DNA of 64,000 nt from Silanimonas lenta DSM 16282 (GCF_000429065.1 NZ_KE386845.1:1-64000), one strand, 5' to 3'. Numbered from the stretch's first letter, positions 6,778 through 20,894 are shown. Program-made: numbers and translations. Notes: generated by a model not told the origin, from the letters alone.

Positions 6778-8982
6778 ATGCCCGCCCCCCTCCCCCGCCC
6801 CGCCGCCGTGCTCGGCGCCCTGCTGCTGGTCCTGCCCTTCGCAGCCCGGGCGCAGAGCAGCTTCATCAGCGATGCGCAGGTACAGCGCAGCGGCCTCTGC
6901 CTCGAGGTGCCGGGGGCCAGCACCGCCACCGGCGTGCAGCTCGTCCAGAACACCTGCAACGGCCGCGCCGAGCAGAGTTTCGATTTCCAGGTGCTGGATG
7001 CCACCCGGCAGGTCTACCGGCTGCGGGCGCGGCACAGCGGTCTTTGCATCGGCGCGGCCAGCACCGCGGCCAATGACGGCGTGGCCCTGGTGCAATCCGG
7101 CGCCTGCTCCACGAGTGATGCTGCCCAGCAGTTCCGCCTCGAACGCATGGCGGCCAGCGGCAACCGCTTCCGCCTGCGCCACCTGGCCAGCAACCGCTGC
7201 GTGGATGTCTCCGGCAATTCGACCCGCACCGGCGCCCTGGTGCACCTCTGGACCTGCCAGTCGCTGACCTCCGGCCTCAACCAGAACTGGACGCTCGCTG
7301 GCGCCGCCGGTGCCGGCTTCGGCAGCGGCACGCCGGTGAGCGTGGCCCAGGCCGATGCCGCGCGCTTCCTCCAGCAGGCCACCTTCGGCCCCACGGCCAC
7401 CGAGATCAACCGCGTGATGTCGATGGGCTACGAGGCCTGGATCAGCGACCAGTTCGCCCGCCCGGCCACCCTGCACTTCCCGCTGCACCAGTCGATCCAC
7501 AACGAACTGGTGCCCTACCTCAGCCGCGAGGACGACCGGAACTGCAAGTTCAGCTGGCCCTGCCACCTCACCCGCCACGACACCTGGTGGTTCGCCGCAG
7601 TCCATGGCGAGGACCAGCTGCGCCAGCGCGTGGCTTTCGCGCTCAGCCAGTTCTTCGTCATCTCCGACCAGAGCGACAACGTCGGCTACTCGCAGCAGGC
7701 CATCTCCGACTTCTACGACATCCTCGTGGTGCACGGCCTCGGCAACTACCGCACCCTGCTCGAGGAAGTGACCTTGAGCCCGCTGATGGGCCGCTACCTC
7801 GGCATGCTGCAGAACGCCAAGGCCAACCCCGCGCAGAACACCGAGCCGGACGAGAACTTCGCCCGCGAGGTGATGCAGCTCTTCAGCATCGGTCTCGTAG
7901 AGCTGAACATCGACGGCACCCCGCGCCTCGACGCGCAGGGCCGCACCATCCCCACCTACGACAACACCACCATCACCCACTACGCGCGGGTGTTCACCGG
8001 CTGGAACTTCCACAATGCGGCGCGCTGGTGGGACTGGGAAGACAACGTCAAGCTGCCCGGCCTGATCAGCAACATGGCGCCCTGGGAGCAGTACCACGAC
8101 ACCGGGGCGAAGGTGCTGCTCGGCAACCGCAGCGTGCCGGCCGGCGGCACCGCGCGGGCCGACCTGCAGGCGGCGCTGGACAGCCTGTTCCAGCACCCGA
8201 ACGTCGGCCCCTTCCTCGCCCGCCACCTCATCCAGCGCCTGGTCACCAGCAACCCTTCCCCGGCCTACATCCGCCGGGTGGCCGAAAAGTTCAACGACAA
8301 CGGCGCCGGCGTGCGCGGCGACATGCAGGCGGTGGTGCGCGCGGTGCTGATGGACCCCGAGGCCCGCGACGCCACGCTGGCCCAGCAGTACGGCTATGGC
8401 AAGGTGAAGGAACCGATGCTGCGCTTCTCCGCGGTGCTGCGCGCCTTCGGCGCCCAGGGCCAGGCGGTGTCGGCAAGCGGGCTCGCTCCCACTCGCGCGC
8501 TGCTGCGCAACCGCGGGATCGGCGCCGACACCGCCCAGGCGGTGATGAGCTCGCCTTCGGTGTTCAACTTCTACCGCCCGAACTTCCAGCCCACCGGGGA
8601 ACTGCGGCAGCGCGGCCTGTACGCCCCGGAGCTGCAGATCCTCAACGAGGCGGTGGCGATCAGCACCCTCAACCACTACTACGCCCGGCTGAACCGCACC
8701 GACCGCGACGATGCCGGCATCGCCACCACCACCACCGATCCCATCTTCTATACCACCCAGTACCGCTTCAATCTCGCGGCGGAGAAGGCCCTGGCCGCCG
8801 CGCCGGAGAAACTGGTCGACCGCCTCGACCTGCTGCTGATGGCCGGCCGCATGCCCGAGGACATGCGCCGGATCCTGATCGATGCCGCCTACGCCATGCC
8901 GATGAACGACGGCGGTGGCGACCGGGTGGAAGACCTGATCTTCCTCATCGCCTCCTCCTCCCAGTTCGCCGTGCAGAGGTAA
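6778..8982 (+). CDS. Exported DUF1800 protein with N-terminal ricin-type lectin domain
   Basis: A 734-aa protein. Residues 1-24 form a signal peptide ending in a FAARAQS cleavage region. Residues about 30-180 form a ricin-B-type beta-trefoil, with repeated GLC and Q-x-F/W elements (QSFDFQVLD, QQFRLERM, QNWTLAG). The rest is a DUF1800 domain, starting ADAARFLQQATFGPT and containing NFAREVMQLFSIGL. DUF1800 has no established activity; it nearly always neighbours a DUF1501 gene, as it does here. The ATG at 6778 follows a GAGG-type ribosome site. The lectin domain suggests carbohydrate binding outside the cytoplasm. Confidence 0.88.
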   Translation: MPAPLPRPAAVLGALLLVLPFAARAQSSFISDAQVQRSGLCLEVPGASTATGVQLVQNTCNGRAEQSFDFQVLDATRQVYRLRARHSGLCIGAASTAANDGVALVQSGACSTSDAAQQFRLERMAASGNRFRLRHLASNRCVDVSGNSTRTGALVHLWTCQSLTSGLNQNWTLAGAAGAGFGSGTPVSVAQADAARFLQQATFGPTATEINRVMSMGYEAWISDQFARPATLHFPLHQSIHNELVPYLSREDDRNCKFSWPCHLTRHDTWWFAAVHGEDQLRQRVAFALSQFFVISDQSDNVGYSQQAISDFYDILVVHGLGNYRTLLEEVTLSPLMGRYLGMLQNAKANPAQNTEPDENFAREVMQLFSIGLVELNIDGTPRLDAQGRTIPTYDNTTITHYARVFTGWNFHNAARWWDWEDNVKLPGLISNMAPWEQYHDTGAKVLLGNRSVPAGGTARADLQAALDSLFQHPNVGPFLARHLIQRLVTSNPSPAYIRRVAEKFNDNGAGVRGDMQAVVRAVLMDPEARDATLAQQYGYGKVKEPMLRFSAVLRAFGAQGQAVSASGLAPTRALLRNRGIGADTAQAVMSSPSVFNFYRPNFQPTGELRQRGLYAPELQILNEAVAISTLNHYYARLNRTDRDDAGIATTTTDPIFYTTQYRFNLAAEKALAAAPEKLVDRLDLLLMAGRMPEDMRRILIDAAYAMPMNDGGGDRVEDLIFLIASSSQFAVQR

Positions 8983-8986
8983 GCCC

Positions 8987-10441
8987 ATGGACCGCATCGA
9001 CAAGGCGAACGACCGCCGCCGCTTCCTCGCCGGTGCCGGGCGCATCGCGCTCGGCAGCGCCGCGGCCATGGCCACCATGGGCCAATGGCAGATGGTGCAG
9101 GCCGCCACCCGTGCCGCGGGCAAGTACCGGGCCGTGGTCTGCGTCTACCTGTTCGGCGGCAACGACAGCTTCAACATGCTGGTGCCGCGCACGGCTTCGG
9201 CCCATGCCACCTACCAGGCGGCACGCCCGGCGCTGGCGGTGCCGCAGTCCAGCCTGCTGCCGATCTCGCCCGTGGCAGGCGCGGCCGGCATCGACTGGGG
9301 CCTGAATCCGGCCATGCCGGAACTGCGCGCCCTGTTCGAGGAGGGCCGCGCTGCCCTGCTCGCCAATGTGGGCCCGCTCGTGGTGCCCACCAGCAAGACC
9401 GACTACCAGCAGCGCCGCGTACCACTGCCGCCGGAACTGTTCTCGCACGTCGACCAGCAGGCCTACTCGATGTCGATGGGCAGCGAGACCGCCGCCCGCC
9501 CCGGCTGGGGCGGCCGTCTCGCCGACCGGCTGGAGGCCGCGGGCTACGGCTCGGCCATGCGCCTGCCGATCGGCCTCACGCTCTCCGGCGCCAATGCCTG
9601 GATGGCAGGCGCCGAGACCGGCATGTATTCGCTGGGCAGCAGCGGGCCGTCCCAGCTCAACAGCGCGCTGCGCACTGCCACCGACGCGCGCGGCCTGCCG
9701 CGCCGCCAGGCCTTCCAGCAGCTGCTGGACGCTGCCCAGCGCGACGGCAACGCCTTCGTGCGCGAGCACGGCCGGATGAACCGCCGCGCCATCGATTTCA
9801 GCGAGTTCGTGTTCCAGGCTTTCAACGCCGCGCCCGCCCCCAGCACTCCCTTCCCCACCGGCCGCTTCGGCGACAGCCTGCGCACGGTGGCGCGGATGAT
9901 CTCGGCCCGCGGCCTGCTCGGCCAGCGCCGGCAGATCTTCTTCGTCGGCCTGGGCGGCTGGGACACCCACGACACCCAGACCACCCAGCATCCGAACCTG
10001 CTCGCCCAGCTGAGCCAGGGCCTGGCCGCCTTCTACCAGGCCACGGTGGAACTGGGCGTGGCCGATGCCGTGACCACCTTCACCATGAGCGACTTCGGCC
10101 GCACCCTGAACAACAATGGCGACGGCACCGACCATGGCTGGGGCGGCCATGGCTGGATCCTGGGCGGCGACGTGGTGGGCCGGCGCATCTTCGGCACCCT
10201 GCCGGAATACGCCCTGGGCTCGGCCCGCGACGTGGGGCGTGGCCGCATGATCCCGACCACGCCGGTCGAGCAGCTCGGCGCCACCCTGGCCCGCTGGTTC
10301 GGCCTGGGCTATGGCGATACGCACGAGATCTTCCCCAACCTGCGCAACTTCGGCGCCGGGGCCGATTACCTGCCGATGCTGGCGAGCAGCAATGCGCTGA
10401 TCGAGGATCCCGAGTTCATGAAGGACCGCCGGCGCGGCTGA
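8987..10441 (+). CDS. Tat-exported DUF1501 protein
   Basis: A 484-aa protein starting four bases after the DUF1800 stop, with AGAGGTAA as ribosome site. The N-terminus has a twin-arginine signal (NDRRRFLAGAG, hydrophobic segment GRIALGSAAAMATMG, then VQAAT). The mature part has YLFGGNDSFNMLVP and a GGWDTHDTQ motif, and later TMSDFGRTLNNNG followed by HGWGGHG, all typical of DUF1501, a family structurally related to the alkaline phosphatase/sulfatase fold. The conserved D, H and T residues could bind metal. Export in folded state fits a metal cofactor. The substrate is unknown; the pair probably acts together in the periplasm or at the surface. Confidence 0.88.
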   Translation: MDRIDKANDRRRFLAGAGRIALGSAAAMATMGQWQMVQAATRAAGKYRAVVCVYLFGGNDSFNMLVPRTASAHATYQAARPALAVPQSSLLPISPVAGAAGIDWGLNPAMPELRALFEEGRAALLANVGPLVVPTSKTDYQQRRVPLPPELFSHVDQQAYSMSMGSETAARPGWGGRLADRLEAAGYGSAMRLPIGLTLSGANAWMAGAETGMYSLGSSGPSQLNSALRTATDARGLPRRQAFQQLLDAAQRDGNAFVREHGRMNRRAIDFSEFVFQAFNAAPAPSTPFPTGRFGDSLRTVARMISARGLLGQRRQIFFVGLGGWDTHDTQTTQHPNLLAQLSQGLAAFYQATVELGVADAVTTFTMSDFGRTLNNNGDGTDHGWGGHGWILGGDVVGRRIFGTLPEYALGSARDVGRGRMIPTTPVEQLGATLARWFGLGYGDTHEIFPNLRNFGAGADYLPMLASSNALIEDPEFMKDRRRG

Positions 10442-10480
10442 GGCGCACGCCGCCCTGACGCCTGGCGCCATACGCACTGG

Positions 10481-10486
10481 TATGCT
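10481..10486 (+). promoter_or_regulatory. Extended -10 promoter of the LEA14-like lipoprotein gene
   Basis: TGG-TATGCT forms an extended -10 box 28 bases before the chosen GTG start at 10515. The ATG at 10482 lies inside this box, which argues against its use as the start codon. Confidence 0.5.
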
Positions 10487-10514
10487 CGGCACTTCCCTGC
10501 CCGTGGAGTGCTGC

Positions 10515-10973
10515 GTGCTTCGCCTGCTCGCCCCTGCCTTCGCCCTCCTCTTTCTCGCCGCCTGCGCCAGCGGCGGGCCACCGAAGCGGATCTTCCCGCC
10601 CGAACTGCGCGCCCAGGAGCTACGCCTGGACGGTGAGACGGCCACCCTGCAACTGCGGCTCCAGAGCTTCAGCACGGTGCCGAGCGAATGGCTGGCATAC
10701 GACCTCAGCCTGGAACTCGCCGGCCAGCCGGCGGCCCGCCTGAGCGGCAGCCCAGGCATCAATGTGCTGCCGCAGGCCGCCGAAACCTTCCCGGTCCCCC
10801 TGGCCCTCGACCCTGCGGCGCTCGAGCGCGTCCGCAGCGCCTTGGCGAACGGCACGGCCCTGCGCTACCGCCTGCACGGCACCGTTACCCTGCGCCCGAA
10901 CGGCCGCGCCAGCCCCATCGACTATGGCAGCGCGATCAGCCCAGTACCCGGCCTCGAGGGCGTGCTGCGCTGA
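10515..10973 (+). CDS. LEA14-like (LEA type 2) lipoprotein
   Basis: A 152-aa lipoprotein. The GTG at 10515 has GGAG six to nine bases upstream and gives a compact signal peptide (VLRLLAPAFALLFLAAC) with lipobox LAAC; an in-frame ATG at 10482 lies inside the promoter box. The mature part, with ELRLDGETATLQLRLQSFS and later ALRYRLHGTVTL, has the beta-sandwich pattern of LEA14/WHy domain proteins, which are associated with desiccation or stress tolerance in plants and have unclear roles in bacteria. It has an aspartate-free +2 region (CASGG), so outer-membrane sorting is likely. It is separate from the DUF1501 gene by 73 bases. Confidence 0.75.
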   Translation: MLRLLAPAFALLFLAACASGGPPKRIFPPELRAQELRLDGETATLQLRLQSFSTVPSEWLAYDLSLELAGQPAARLSGSPGINVLPQAAETFPVPLALDPAALERVRSALANGTALRYRLHGTVTLRPNGRASPIDYGSAISPVPGLEGVLR

Positions 10974-11039
10974 TCCCACCGGCCCGCGCCCGGCCTCGCT
11001 TCCGCCCCTTCCCTCCCCCACGCCTCTCTGACGCCATCC

Positions 11040-12830
<1,791 letters not shown>

Positions 12831-12882
12831 GCCCGGCGCCGGGGCGGGCTCCTCCGCCCCGGCAGCCCGGCATGCGCGGAAA

Positions 12883-12914
12883 CGAAAAACCCGCCGGTGA
12901 CGGCGGGTTTTTCG
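12883..12914. terminator. Bidirectional intrinsic terminator
   Basis: A 14-bp perfect stem (CGAAAAACCCGCCG / CGGCGGGTTTTTCG) with a GTGA tetraloop. It has A-runs on one side and T-runs on the other, so it serves both the plus-strand acyl-CoA dehydrogenase gene and the minus-strand tRNA-Pro. Confidence 0.92.
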
Positions 12915-12926
12915 TGCCAGGTGATG

Positions 12927-13003
12927 TGGTCGGGGTAGCCGGATTCGAACCGACGACCACCAGTCCCCCAGACTGGTGCGCTACCAGGCTGCGCTATACC
13001 CCG
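12927..13003 (-). tRNA. tRNA-Pro (GGG)
   Basis: The minus strand folds as a 77-nt tRNA: 7-bp acceptor CGGGGTA/TACCCCG, anticodon stem CCAGT/ACTGG around loop CTGGGGG with anticodon GGG, T-loop TTCGAAT, discriminator A and an encoded CCA at the 3' end. A -10 box TATACT lies at 13030-13035 and the terminator at 12883-12914 follows. Confidence 0.96.
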
Positions 13004-13029
13004 AGAGGTCCCGCCGTGGCGGGGCGCGA

Positions 13030-13035
13030 AGTATA
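13030..13035 (-). promoter_or_regulatory. -10 box of the tRNA-Pro promoter
   Basis: TATACT on the minus strand, ending 26 bases before the tRNA 5' end, in the context GGCTATACTTCGC. No good -35 is visible. Confidence 0.6.
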
Positions 13036-13097
13036 GCCGAGGGCGGGGCCGCTTGGCGACAGGCGGGCAGCACGCACGCCGGCGGCTCAGGAAGACC

Positions 13098-13472
13098 TCA
13101 GGGCTTCAGGAGCAGGAGCAGCGACTCCAGTTCCTCGCGAAGCTCGCGCAGGGCGGCAGGATCGACCCCGCCGCGTGCCCTGGCCGCGGTGGCCGGCGCC
13201 TGCTTCTCGCTCTCGATGCGCAGGCGCGCGCCGCCGATGGTGTAGCCCTCTTCGTAGAGCAGGCTGCGGATCTGGCGGATCACCAGCACGTCCTGCCGCT
13301 GGTAGTAACGGCGGTTGCCGCGGCGCTTCACCGGCTTGAGCGTGGGGAACTCGGTTTCCCAGTAGCGCAGCACGTGCGGCTTGACGTCGCAGAGCTCCGC
13401 CACCTCGCCGATGGTGAAGTAACGCTTCGCCGGGATCGGCGGCAGTTCGCGGTTACTTCCCGGGTCCAGCAT
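13098..13472 (-). CDS. MerR-family transcriptional regulator
   Basis: A 124-aa regulator. The N-terminal winged helix shows [22 protein letters not shown], then [16 protein letters not shown], the typical MerR DNA-binding signature. A short C-terminal coiled coil ([16 protein letters not shown]) would mediate dimerisation. No effector-binding cysteines are present, so it is not a metal sensor of the classic type. This gene commonly follows ihfA in pseudomonads and xanthomonads. Its start overlaps the 3' end of ihfA by 20 bp, so it is co-expressed with it. Target genes are unknown. Confidence 0.9.
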   Translation of the reverse strand: MLDPGSNRELPPIPAKRYFTIGEVAELCDVKPHVLRYWETEFPTLKPVKRRGNRRYYQRQDVLVIRQIRSLLYEEGYTIGGARLRIESEKQAPATAARARGGVDPAALRELREELESLLLLLKP

Positions 13473-13752
13473 AGGCGTCCACGCGCTCCTTGAGCTTCTG
13501 GCCGGGGCGGAAGGTCACCACGGTGCGGGCGAGGATCGGAATCTCCTCGCCGGTCTTGGGATTGCGCCCCGGACGCTGGTTCTTGCGCCGCAGGTCGAAG
13601 TTGCCGAAGCCCGAGAGCTTCACCTGCTTGCCCTGCTCCAGCGAGCCGCGCAGCACGTCGAAGAAGGCATCGACGAACTCCTTGGCCTCCCGCTTGTTGA
13701 GGCCCACGTCCTCGAACAGACGCTCCGCCATTTCCGCCTTGGTCAGTGCCAC
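13453..13752 (-). CDS. ihfA: Integration host factor subunit alpha
   Basis: A 99-aa DNA-bending protein. It begins [20 protein letters not shown], has the core VKLSGFGNF, and the DNA-intercalating arm with [10 protein letters not shown], all diagnostic of IHF-alpha. It would pair with IHF-beta encoded elsewhere. It lies 12 bases after pheT, the same arrangement as in Escherichia coli (pheS-pheT-ihfA). Confidence 0.96.
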   Translation of the reverse strand: MALTKAEMAERLFEDVGLNKREAKEFVDAFFDVLRGSLEQGKQVKLSGFGNFDLRRKNQRPGRNPKTGEEIPILARTVVTFRPGQKLKERVDAYAGPGK

Positions 13753-13764
13753 GCCGGTCTCCCG

Positions 13765-17282
<3,518 letters not shown>

Positions 17283-17642
17283 TTACGCCACGAGAGCGCG
17301 CTTGGCCTGCTCCGCCACGGCCGCGAAGGCCGCCGCGTCGTGGATGGCCAGATCGGCCAGGGCCTTGCGGTCCAGCGAGACGTTGGCCTTCTTCAGGCCA
17401 TTCATCAGGCGGCTGTAGCTCAGGCCGTTCAGGCGGGCCGCCGCGTTGATGCGGACGATCCACAGCGAACGGAAATCACGCTTCTTGCGCTTGCGGCCGA
17501 TGTACGCGTACTGCTGGGCCTTGGTGACGGCCTGCTTGGCGACGCGGAAGACCTTGCGGCGGGCGTTGTAATAGCCCTTCGCAGCGGCGATGACCTTCTT
17601 GTGGCGGCGGCGCGCCGTGACACCACGCTTGACTCGTGCCAT
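17283..17642 (-). CDS. rplT: 50S ribosomal protein L20
   Basis: A 119-aa, strongly basic r-protein starting [18 protein letters not shown] and containing [15 protein letters not shown] and the C-terminal globular half with [16 protein letters not shown]. It binds 23S rRNA early in assembly. In E. coli and Bacillus L20 also represses rpmI-rplT by binding the leader RNA. It follows rpmI by 13 bases. Confidence 0.98.
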   Translation of the reverse strand: MARVKRGVTARRRHKKVIAAAKGYYNARRKVFRVAKQAVTKAQQYAYIGRKRKKRDFRSLWIVRINAAARLNGLSYSRLMNGLKKANVSLDRKALADLAIHDAAAFAAVAEQAKRALVA

Positions 17643-17655
17643 GGGTCAGTCCTCC

Positions 17656-17853
17656 TCAGAGATAGGGCAGCATGCGGTCCAGGCGGCCCGCATCCTCGGC
17701 ACGGACGTGGTTCGTCTGCCGCAGGTTGCGCTTCCGCTTGGTCGCCTTCTTGGTGAGGATGTGGCTACGGTTGGCGTGGCCGCACTTGTACTTGCCGGAG
17801 GCCGTCTTGCGGAAACGCTTGGCGGCAGCCCGGTTGGTCTTGATCTTGGGCAT
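17656..17853 (-). CDS. rpmI: 50S ribosomal protein L35
   Basis: A 65-aa protein starting [20 protein letters not shown] with the L35 pattern of Lys/Arg runs ending RLDRMLPYL. The ATG at 17853 gives the family length of 65; upstream in-frame codons only extend it into the leader. It lies between infC and rplT in the conserved order. Confidence 0.97.
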
Positions 17854-18101
17854 AACGGGTCCTTTCGGAGTGCTGTTGACTGGCCGGGCGACGGCTCGGG
17901 GCCGCGCTTTCCTTCCTGCCCGGACCGGCGGTACCGGGGCGCTGCGGGCAGCGCCCCGGGGATCCTCGCTGCCCGCGCCTCGCGGCACGGACACCCCGCG
18001 CAAGGCGGGAACCGTGGATTATGGAACGGAAACGCCCGCCTTGGCAAGGCGGGCGCTCATCGTCCGGCGGGGGCCGGCCGCCGCACGGCGGCGGGCGGGA
18101 T
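17854..18101 (-). promoter_or_regulatory. Structured rpmI-rplT leader, candidate L20-binding region
   Basis: This 248-base infC-rpmI gap holds two strong inverted repeats on the minus-strand transcript: a 10-bp stem at 18033-18042/18046-18055 with a three-base loop just after infC, and a 10-bp stem 17944-17953/17967-17976 (GCGGGCAGCG / CGCTGCCCGC). L20 autoregulation through this leader is established in other bacteria; assignment here is inference. The first hairpin is followed only by TTT, so it is a poor terminator. Confidence 0.4.
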
Positions 18102-18623
18102 TCAGCCCTTCTTCTTCGGAGCCAGCATCATCACCATCTGCCGGCCCTCGAGGCGGGGCCGCTGCTCGACGACGACCTCGTCGCGCAGGTCGTTCTCGAT
18201 CTTCTCCGCCATGGCGATGCCAAGCTCCTGGTGGCTCATCTCGCGGCCGCGGAAGCGGATGTTGATCTTGACCTTGTCCCCGTCCTCGAGGAAGCGGCGG
18301 ATGTTGCGCAGCTTCACCTCATAGTCGCCCACGTCGGTGGTGGGGCGGAACTTGAGTTCCTTGATCTCGACCTGCTTCTGCTTTTTCTTGGCCGCCGAAG
18401 CCTTCTTCTGCTGTTCGAAGCGGAACTTGCCGAAATCCATGATCCGGCAGACCGGGGGGTCTACGTTGGGCTGGATCTCGACGAGGTCGAGGCCGGCGTC
18501 CTCGGCCATGCGCAGGGCCTCGTCCCGCGACAGGATGCCGACGTTCTCGCCTTCGGGACCGATCACGCGCACGCGGGGGACGCGGATCTCGTGGTTCCGA
18601 CGATTGGGCTTTTCAGTGCTGAT
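18102..18623 (-). CDS. infC: Translation initiation factor IF-3
   Basis: A 173-aa factor that binds 30S subunits and checks start-codon pairing. The N-domain contains [20 protein letters not shown], the linker is Lys-rich, and the C-domain contains [12 protein letters not shown]. No ATG, GTG or TTG gives the full N-terminus; reading back from the conserved RVIGPEG, the frame meets ATC at 18623, giving an N-terminus [15 protein letters not shown] with GGAG eight bases upstream. infC genes characteristically use AUU or AUC starts, which IF-3 itself discriminates against, giving autoregulation. It lies 35 bases after thrS. Confidence 0.93.
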   Translation of the reverse strand: MSTEKPNRRNHEIRVPRVRVIGPEGENVGILSRDEALRMAEDAGLDLVEIQPNVDPPVCRIMDFGKFRFEQQKKASAAKKKQKQVEIKELKFRPTTDVGDYEVKLRNIRRFLEDGDKVKINIRFRGREMSHQELGIAMAEKIENDLRDEVVVEQRPRLEGRQMVMMLAPKKKG

Positions 18624-18658
18624 GGGGCAGTCTCCAAGGGGGTGCGGGCCGGCACCGT

Positions 18659-20566
18659 TCAGGCGCCGGGGCCATTCTCCGCCGCCAGCCGCGCCGCGAA
18701 CGCCGCAACCGGCATCGACCCGAGGTCGGTGCCCTCGCGGGTACGCACCGCGACCATGCCGGCCTCCTTCTCGCGGTCGCCCACGACCAGGAGGTAGGGC
18801 ACTTTCTGCAGCGTATGCTCGCGGATCTTATAGCCGATTTTCTCGTTCCGCAAATCGGATTCGACCCGGAAGCCTTGATTCATAAGGGTTTTCCGCACCT
18901 CGGCGACGTAATCGGCCTGGGCGTCGGTGATGTTCATCACCACCGCCTGCACCGGGGCCAGCCAGGGCGGGAAGGCGCCGGCATGGTTCTCGATCAGGAT
19001 GCCGATGAAACGCTCCATCGAGCCCACGATGGCCCGGTGCAGCATCACCGGGTGGCGGCGCTGGCTGTGCTCGTCCACGTACTCGGCGCCGAGGCGCTGC
19101 GGCATCATGAAGTCCACCTGCATGGTGCCCACCTGCCAACTGCGGCCGATCGAATCGCGCATGTGGTACTCGATCTTCGGGCCGTAGAAGGCCCCCTCCC
19201 CCGGCAGTTCCTCCCACTCGACCCCGGCCGAGCGCAGGGCGGCACGCAGGGCCTCTTCCGCCCGGTCCCAGGTGGCGTCGTCGCCAAGGCGCGATTCCGG
19301 GCGCAGGGCGATCTTCATGGCGATGTCGGTGAAGCCGAAATCGGCGTAGACCTTCATCGCCTGGCGGTGGAAGGCCGTCACCTCGGCCTCGATCTGGTCC
19401 TCGGTGCAGAACACATGGCCGTCGTCCTGGGTGAAGCCGCGCACGCGCATGATGCCGTGCAGGGCGCCCGAGGGCTCGTTGCGGTGGCAGGCACCGAACT
19501 CGCCGTAGCGGATCGGCAGGTCGCGGTAGCTGTGCAGGCCCTGCTTGAACACCTGCACATGGCCCGGGCAGTTCATCGGCTTCAAGGCATAGGTGCGCTT
19601 CTCCGACTCGGTGAAGAACATGTTGTCCTTGTAGTTGTCCCAGTGGCCGCTCTGCTTCCATAGCGAGACATCGAGCACCTGCGGGCAGCGCACTTCCTGG
19701 TAGCCGGAATCCCGGTAGACGCGGCGCATGTACTGTTCCACCACCTGCCACAGGCGCCAGCCCTTGGGATGCCAGAACACCAGGCCCGGCCCCTCCTCCT
19801 GCACATGGAACAGGTCCTGGGCCTTGCCGATCTTGCGGTGGTCGCGCTTCTCGGCCTCCTCCAGCTGGTGCAGGTAGGCCTTGAGGTCCTTGTCGTTGAG
19901 CCAGGCGGTGCCGTAGATGCGGCTCAGCATCGGCTTGCTGGAATCGCCGCGCCAGTAGGCGCCGGCCACCTTCATCAGCTTGAAGGCGCGCAGCTTGCCG
20001 GTATCCGGCACGTGCGGACCGCGGCACAGGTCGGTGAACTCGCCCTGCGAGTAGAGCGAGAGCTCCTCGTCGGCCGGGATGGCCTCGATGATCTCGGCCT
20101 TGTAATGCTCGCCAAGGCCGCGGAAGAAGGCGATGGCCTCGTCGCGCGACTTCACGCTGCGCGACACCGGCAGCTGCTCGGCGACGATCTTCTGCATCTC
20201 GGCCTCGATCTTCGGCAGGTCCTCCGGGGTGAAGGGACGCTCGTAGGCGAAGTCGTAGTAGAAGCCGTTGTCGATCACCGGCCCGATGGTGACCTGGGCC
20301 CCGGGATAGAGCCTCTGCACCGCCTGGGCCAGCAGGTGGGCGGTGGAGTGGCGCAGGATCTCCAGCGCGTCCGGGTGCTTGTCGGTGACGATCTCCAGCG
20401 CGGCGTCACGCTCCAGGCGGTGGCTGGTATCGACCAGCCGGCCGTCGACCTTGGCAGCGAGGGCGGCCCGGGCAAGGCCGGCACCGATCGAGGCGGCGAC
20501 CTCGGCCACCGTGGTGCCGGGCTCGACCTCGCGCCGGGAACCGTCGGGAAGGGTGATGGCGATCAT
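18659..20566 (-). CDS. thrS: Threonine-tRNA ligase
   Basis: A 635-aa class II synthetase. It has the N-terminal TGS domain ([20 protein letters not shown]), the editing domain with [16 protein letters not shown], the catalytic core with [19 protein letters not shown] and [10 protein letters not shown], and the C-terminal anticodon-binding domain. Zinc-binding Cys and His residues are in place. The ATG at 20566 has AGGAG six bases upstream; further in-frame starts upstream are not needed. It is preceded by a structured leader and terminator. Confidence 0.97.
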   Translation of the reverse strand: MIAITLPDGSRREVEPGTTVAEVAASIGAGLARAALAAKVDGRLVDTSHRLERDAALEIVTDKHPDALEILRHSTAHLLAQAVQRLYPGAQVTIGPVIDNGFYYDFAYERPFTPEDLPKIEAEMQKIVAEQLPVSRSVKSRDEAIAFFRGLGEHYKAEIIEAIPADEELSLYSQGEFTDLCRGPHVPDTGKLRAFKLMKVAGAYWRGDSSKPMLSRIYGTAWLNDKDLKAYLHQLEEAEKRDHRKIGKAQDLFHVQEEGPGLVFWHPKGWRLWQVVEQYMRRVYRDSGYQEVRCPQVLDVSLWKQSGHWDNYKDNMFFTESEKRTYALKPMNCPGHVQVFKQGLHSYRDLPIRYGEFGACHRNEPSGALHGIMRVRGFTQDDGHVFCTEDQIEAEVTAFHRQAMKVYADFGFTDIAMKIALRPESRLGDDATWDRAEEALRAALRSAGVEWEELPGEGAFYGPKIEYHMRDSIGRSWQVGTMQVDFMMPQRLGAEYVDEHSQRRHPVMLHRAIVGSMERFIGILIENHAGAFPPWLAPVQAVVMNITDAQADYVAEVRKTLMNQGFRVESDLRNEKIGYKIREHTLQKVPYLLVVGDREKEAGMVAVRTREGTDLGSMPVAAFAARLAAENGPGA

Positions 20567-20618
20567 GGGAGGCTCCTGTCGGGCCGCGGCGGGGCTGGCC
20601 GGACCCGGAAAAGAAAAA

Positions 20619-20634
20619 GGGCGCACAGGCGCCC
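20619..20634 (-). terminator. Intrinsic terminator in front of thrS
   Basis: A GC-rich hairpin (GGGCGC, loop CTGT, GCGCCC) flanked by AAAA and TTTTTC on the minus strand, 52 bases before the thrS ATG. It may simply end the tRNA-Val transcript or act as an attenuator for thrS. Confidence 0.85.
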
Positions 20635-20645
20635 TTTTCGGAATT

Positions 20646-20730
20646 CCAGAGGGGACTGCGCGGGACTCGAACTCAAGGGTATCCGGTGCGCGTCATGGTG
20701 ATCGTGTTCGTTCGAACTACGACTCTCTGG
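20646..20730 (-). promoter_or_regulatory. Structured region between tRNA-Val and thrS
   Basis: On the minus-strand RNA, CCAGAG (20730-20725) can pair with CTCTGG (20651-20646), closing a tRNA-sized 73-base region that contains two T-loop-like strings, TTCGAAC and TTCGAGT. It does not fold as a true tRNA. It could be a tRNA relic or a leader element mimicking a tRNA ahead of thrS; the thrS leader of E. coli mimics tRNA-Thr. Confidence 0.3.
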
Positions 20731-20742
20731 TGGTTCGGAGTG

Positions 20743-20817
20743 TGGTGGGCGGTACAGGGTTCGAACCTGTGACCCCTACCATGTCAAGGTAGTGCTCTAC
20801 CGCTGAGCTAACCGCCC
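20743..20817 (-). tRNA. tRNA-Val (GAC)
   Basis: The minus strand gives a 75-nt tRNA starting GGGCGGTTAGCTCAGC, with anticodon stem CTACC/GGTAG around TTGACAT (anticodon GAC), T-loop TTCGAAC, acceptor GGGCGGT/ACCGCCC, discriminator A and encoded CCA. Confidence 0.96.
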
Positions 20818-20856
20818 GTCGGGCCCCGAGCATCCCCGGGGCCAGCCGAGTCGGGC

Positions 20857-20862
20857 ATTGTA
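20857..20862 (-). promoter_or_regulatory. -10 box of the tRNA-Val promoter
   Basis: TACAAT on the minus strand, 39 bases before the tRNA 5' end, in the gap after uvrB. A TTGCCG lies upstream but with a 19-base spacer, so the -35 is uncertain. Confidence 0.5.
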
Positions 20863-20894
20863 CACCAGATTCCCGGAAGGCCGGCAAGACCGTA

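Noticed and set aside
6412-9123. 903-codon minus-strand open frame opposite the DUF1800 gene
   Set aside because: Open only because of high GC in the third codon position of the real plus-strand gene; composition is Ala/Gly/His-rich and no domain is seen.
20646-20730. A further tRNA gene between tRNA-Val and thrS
   Set aside because: The T-loop-like strings lack paired T-stems and no anticodon arm forms; kept only as a structured leader or relic.
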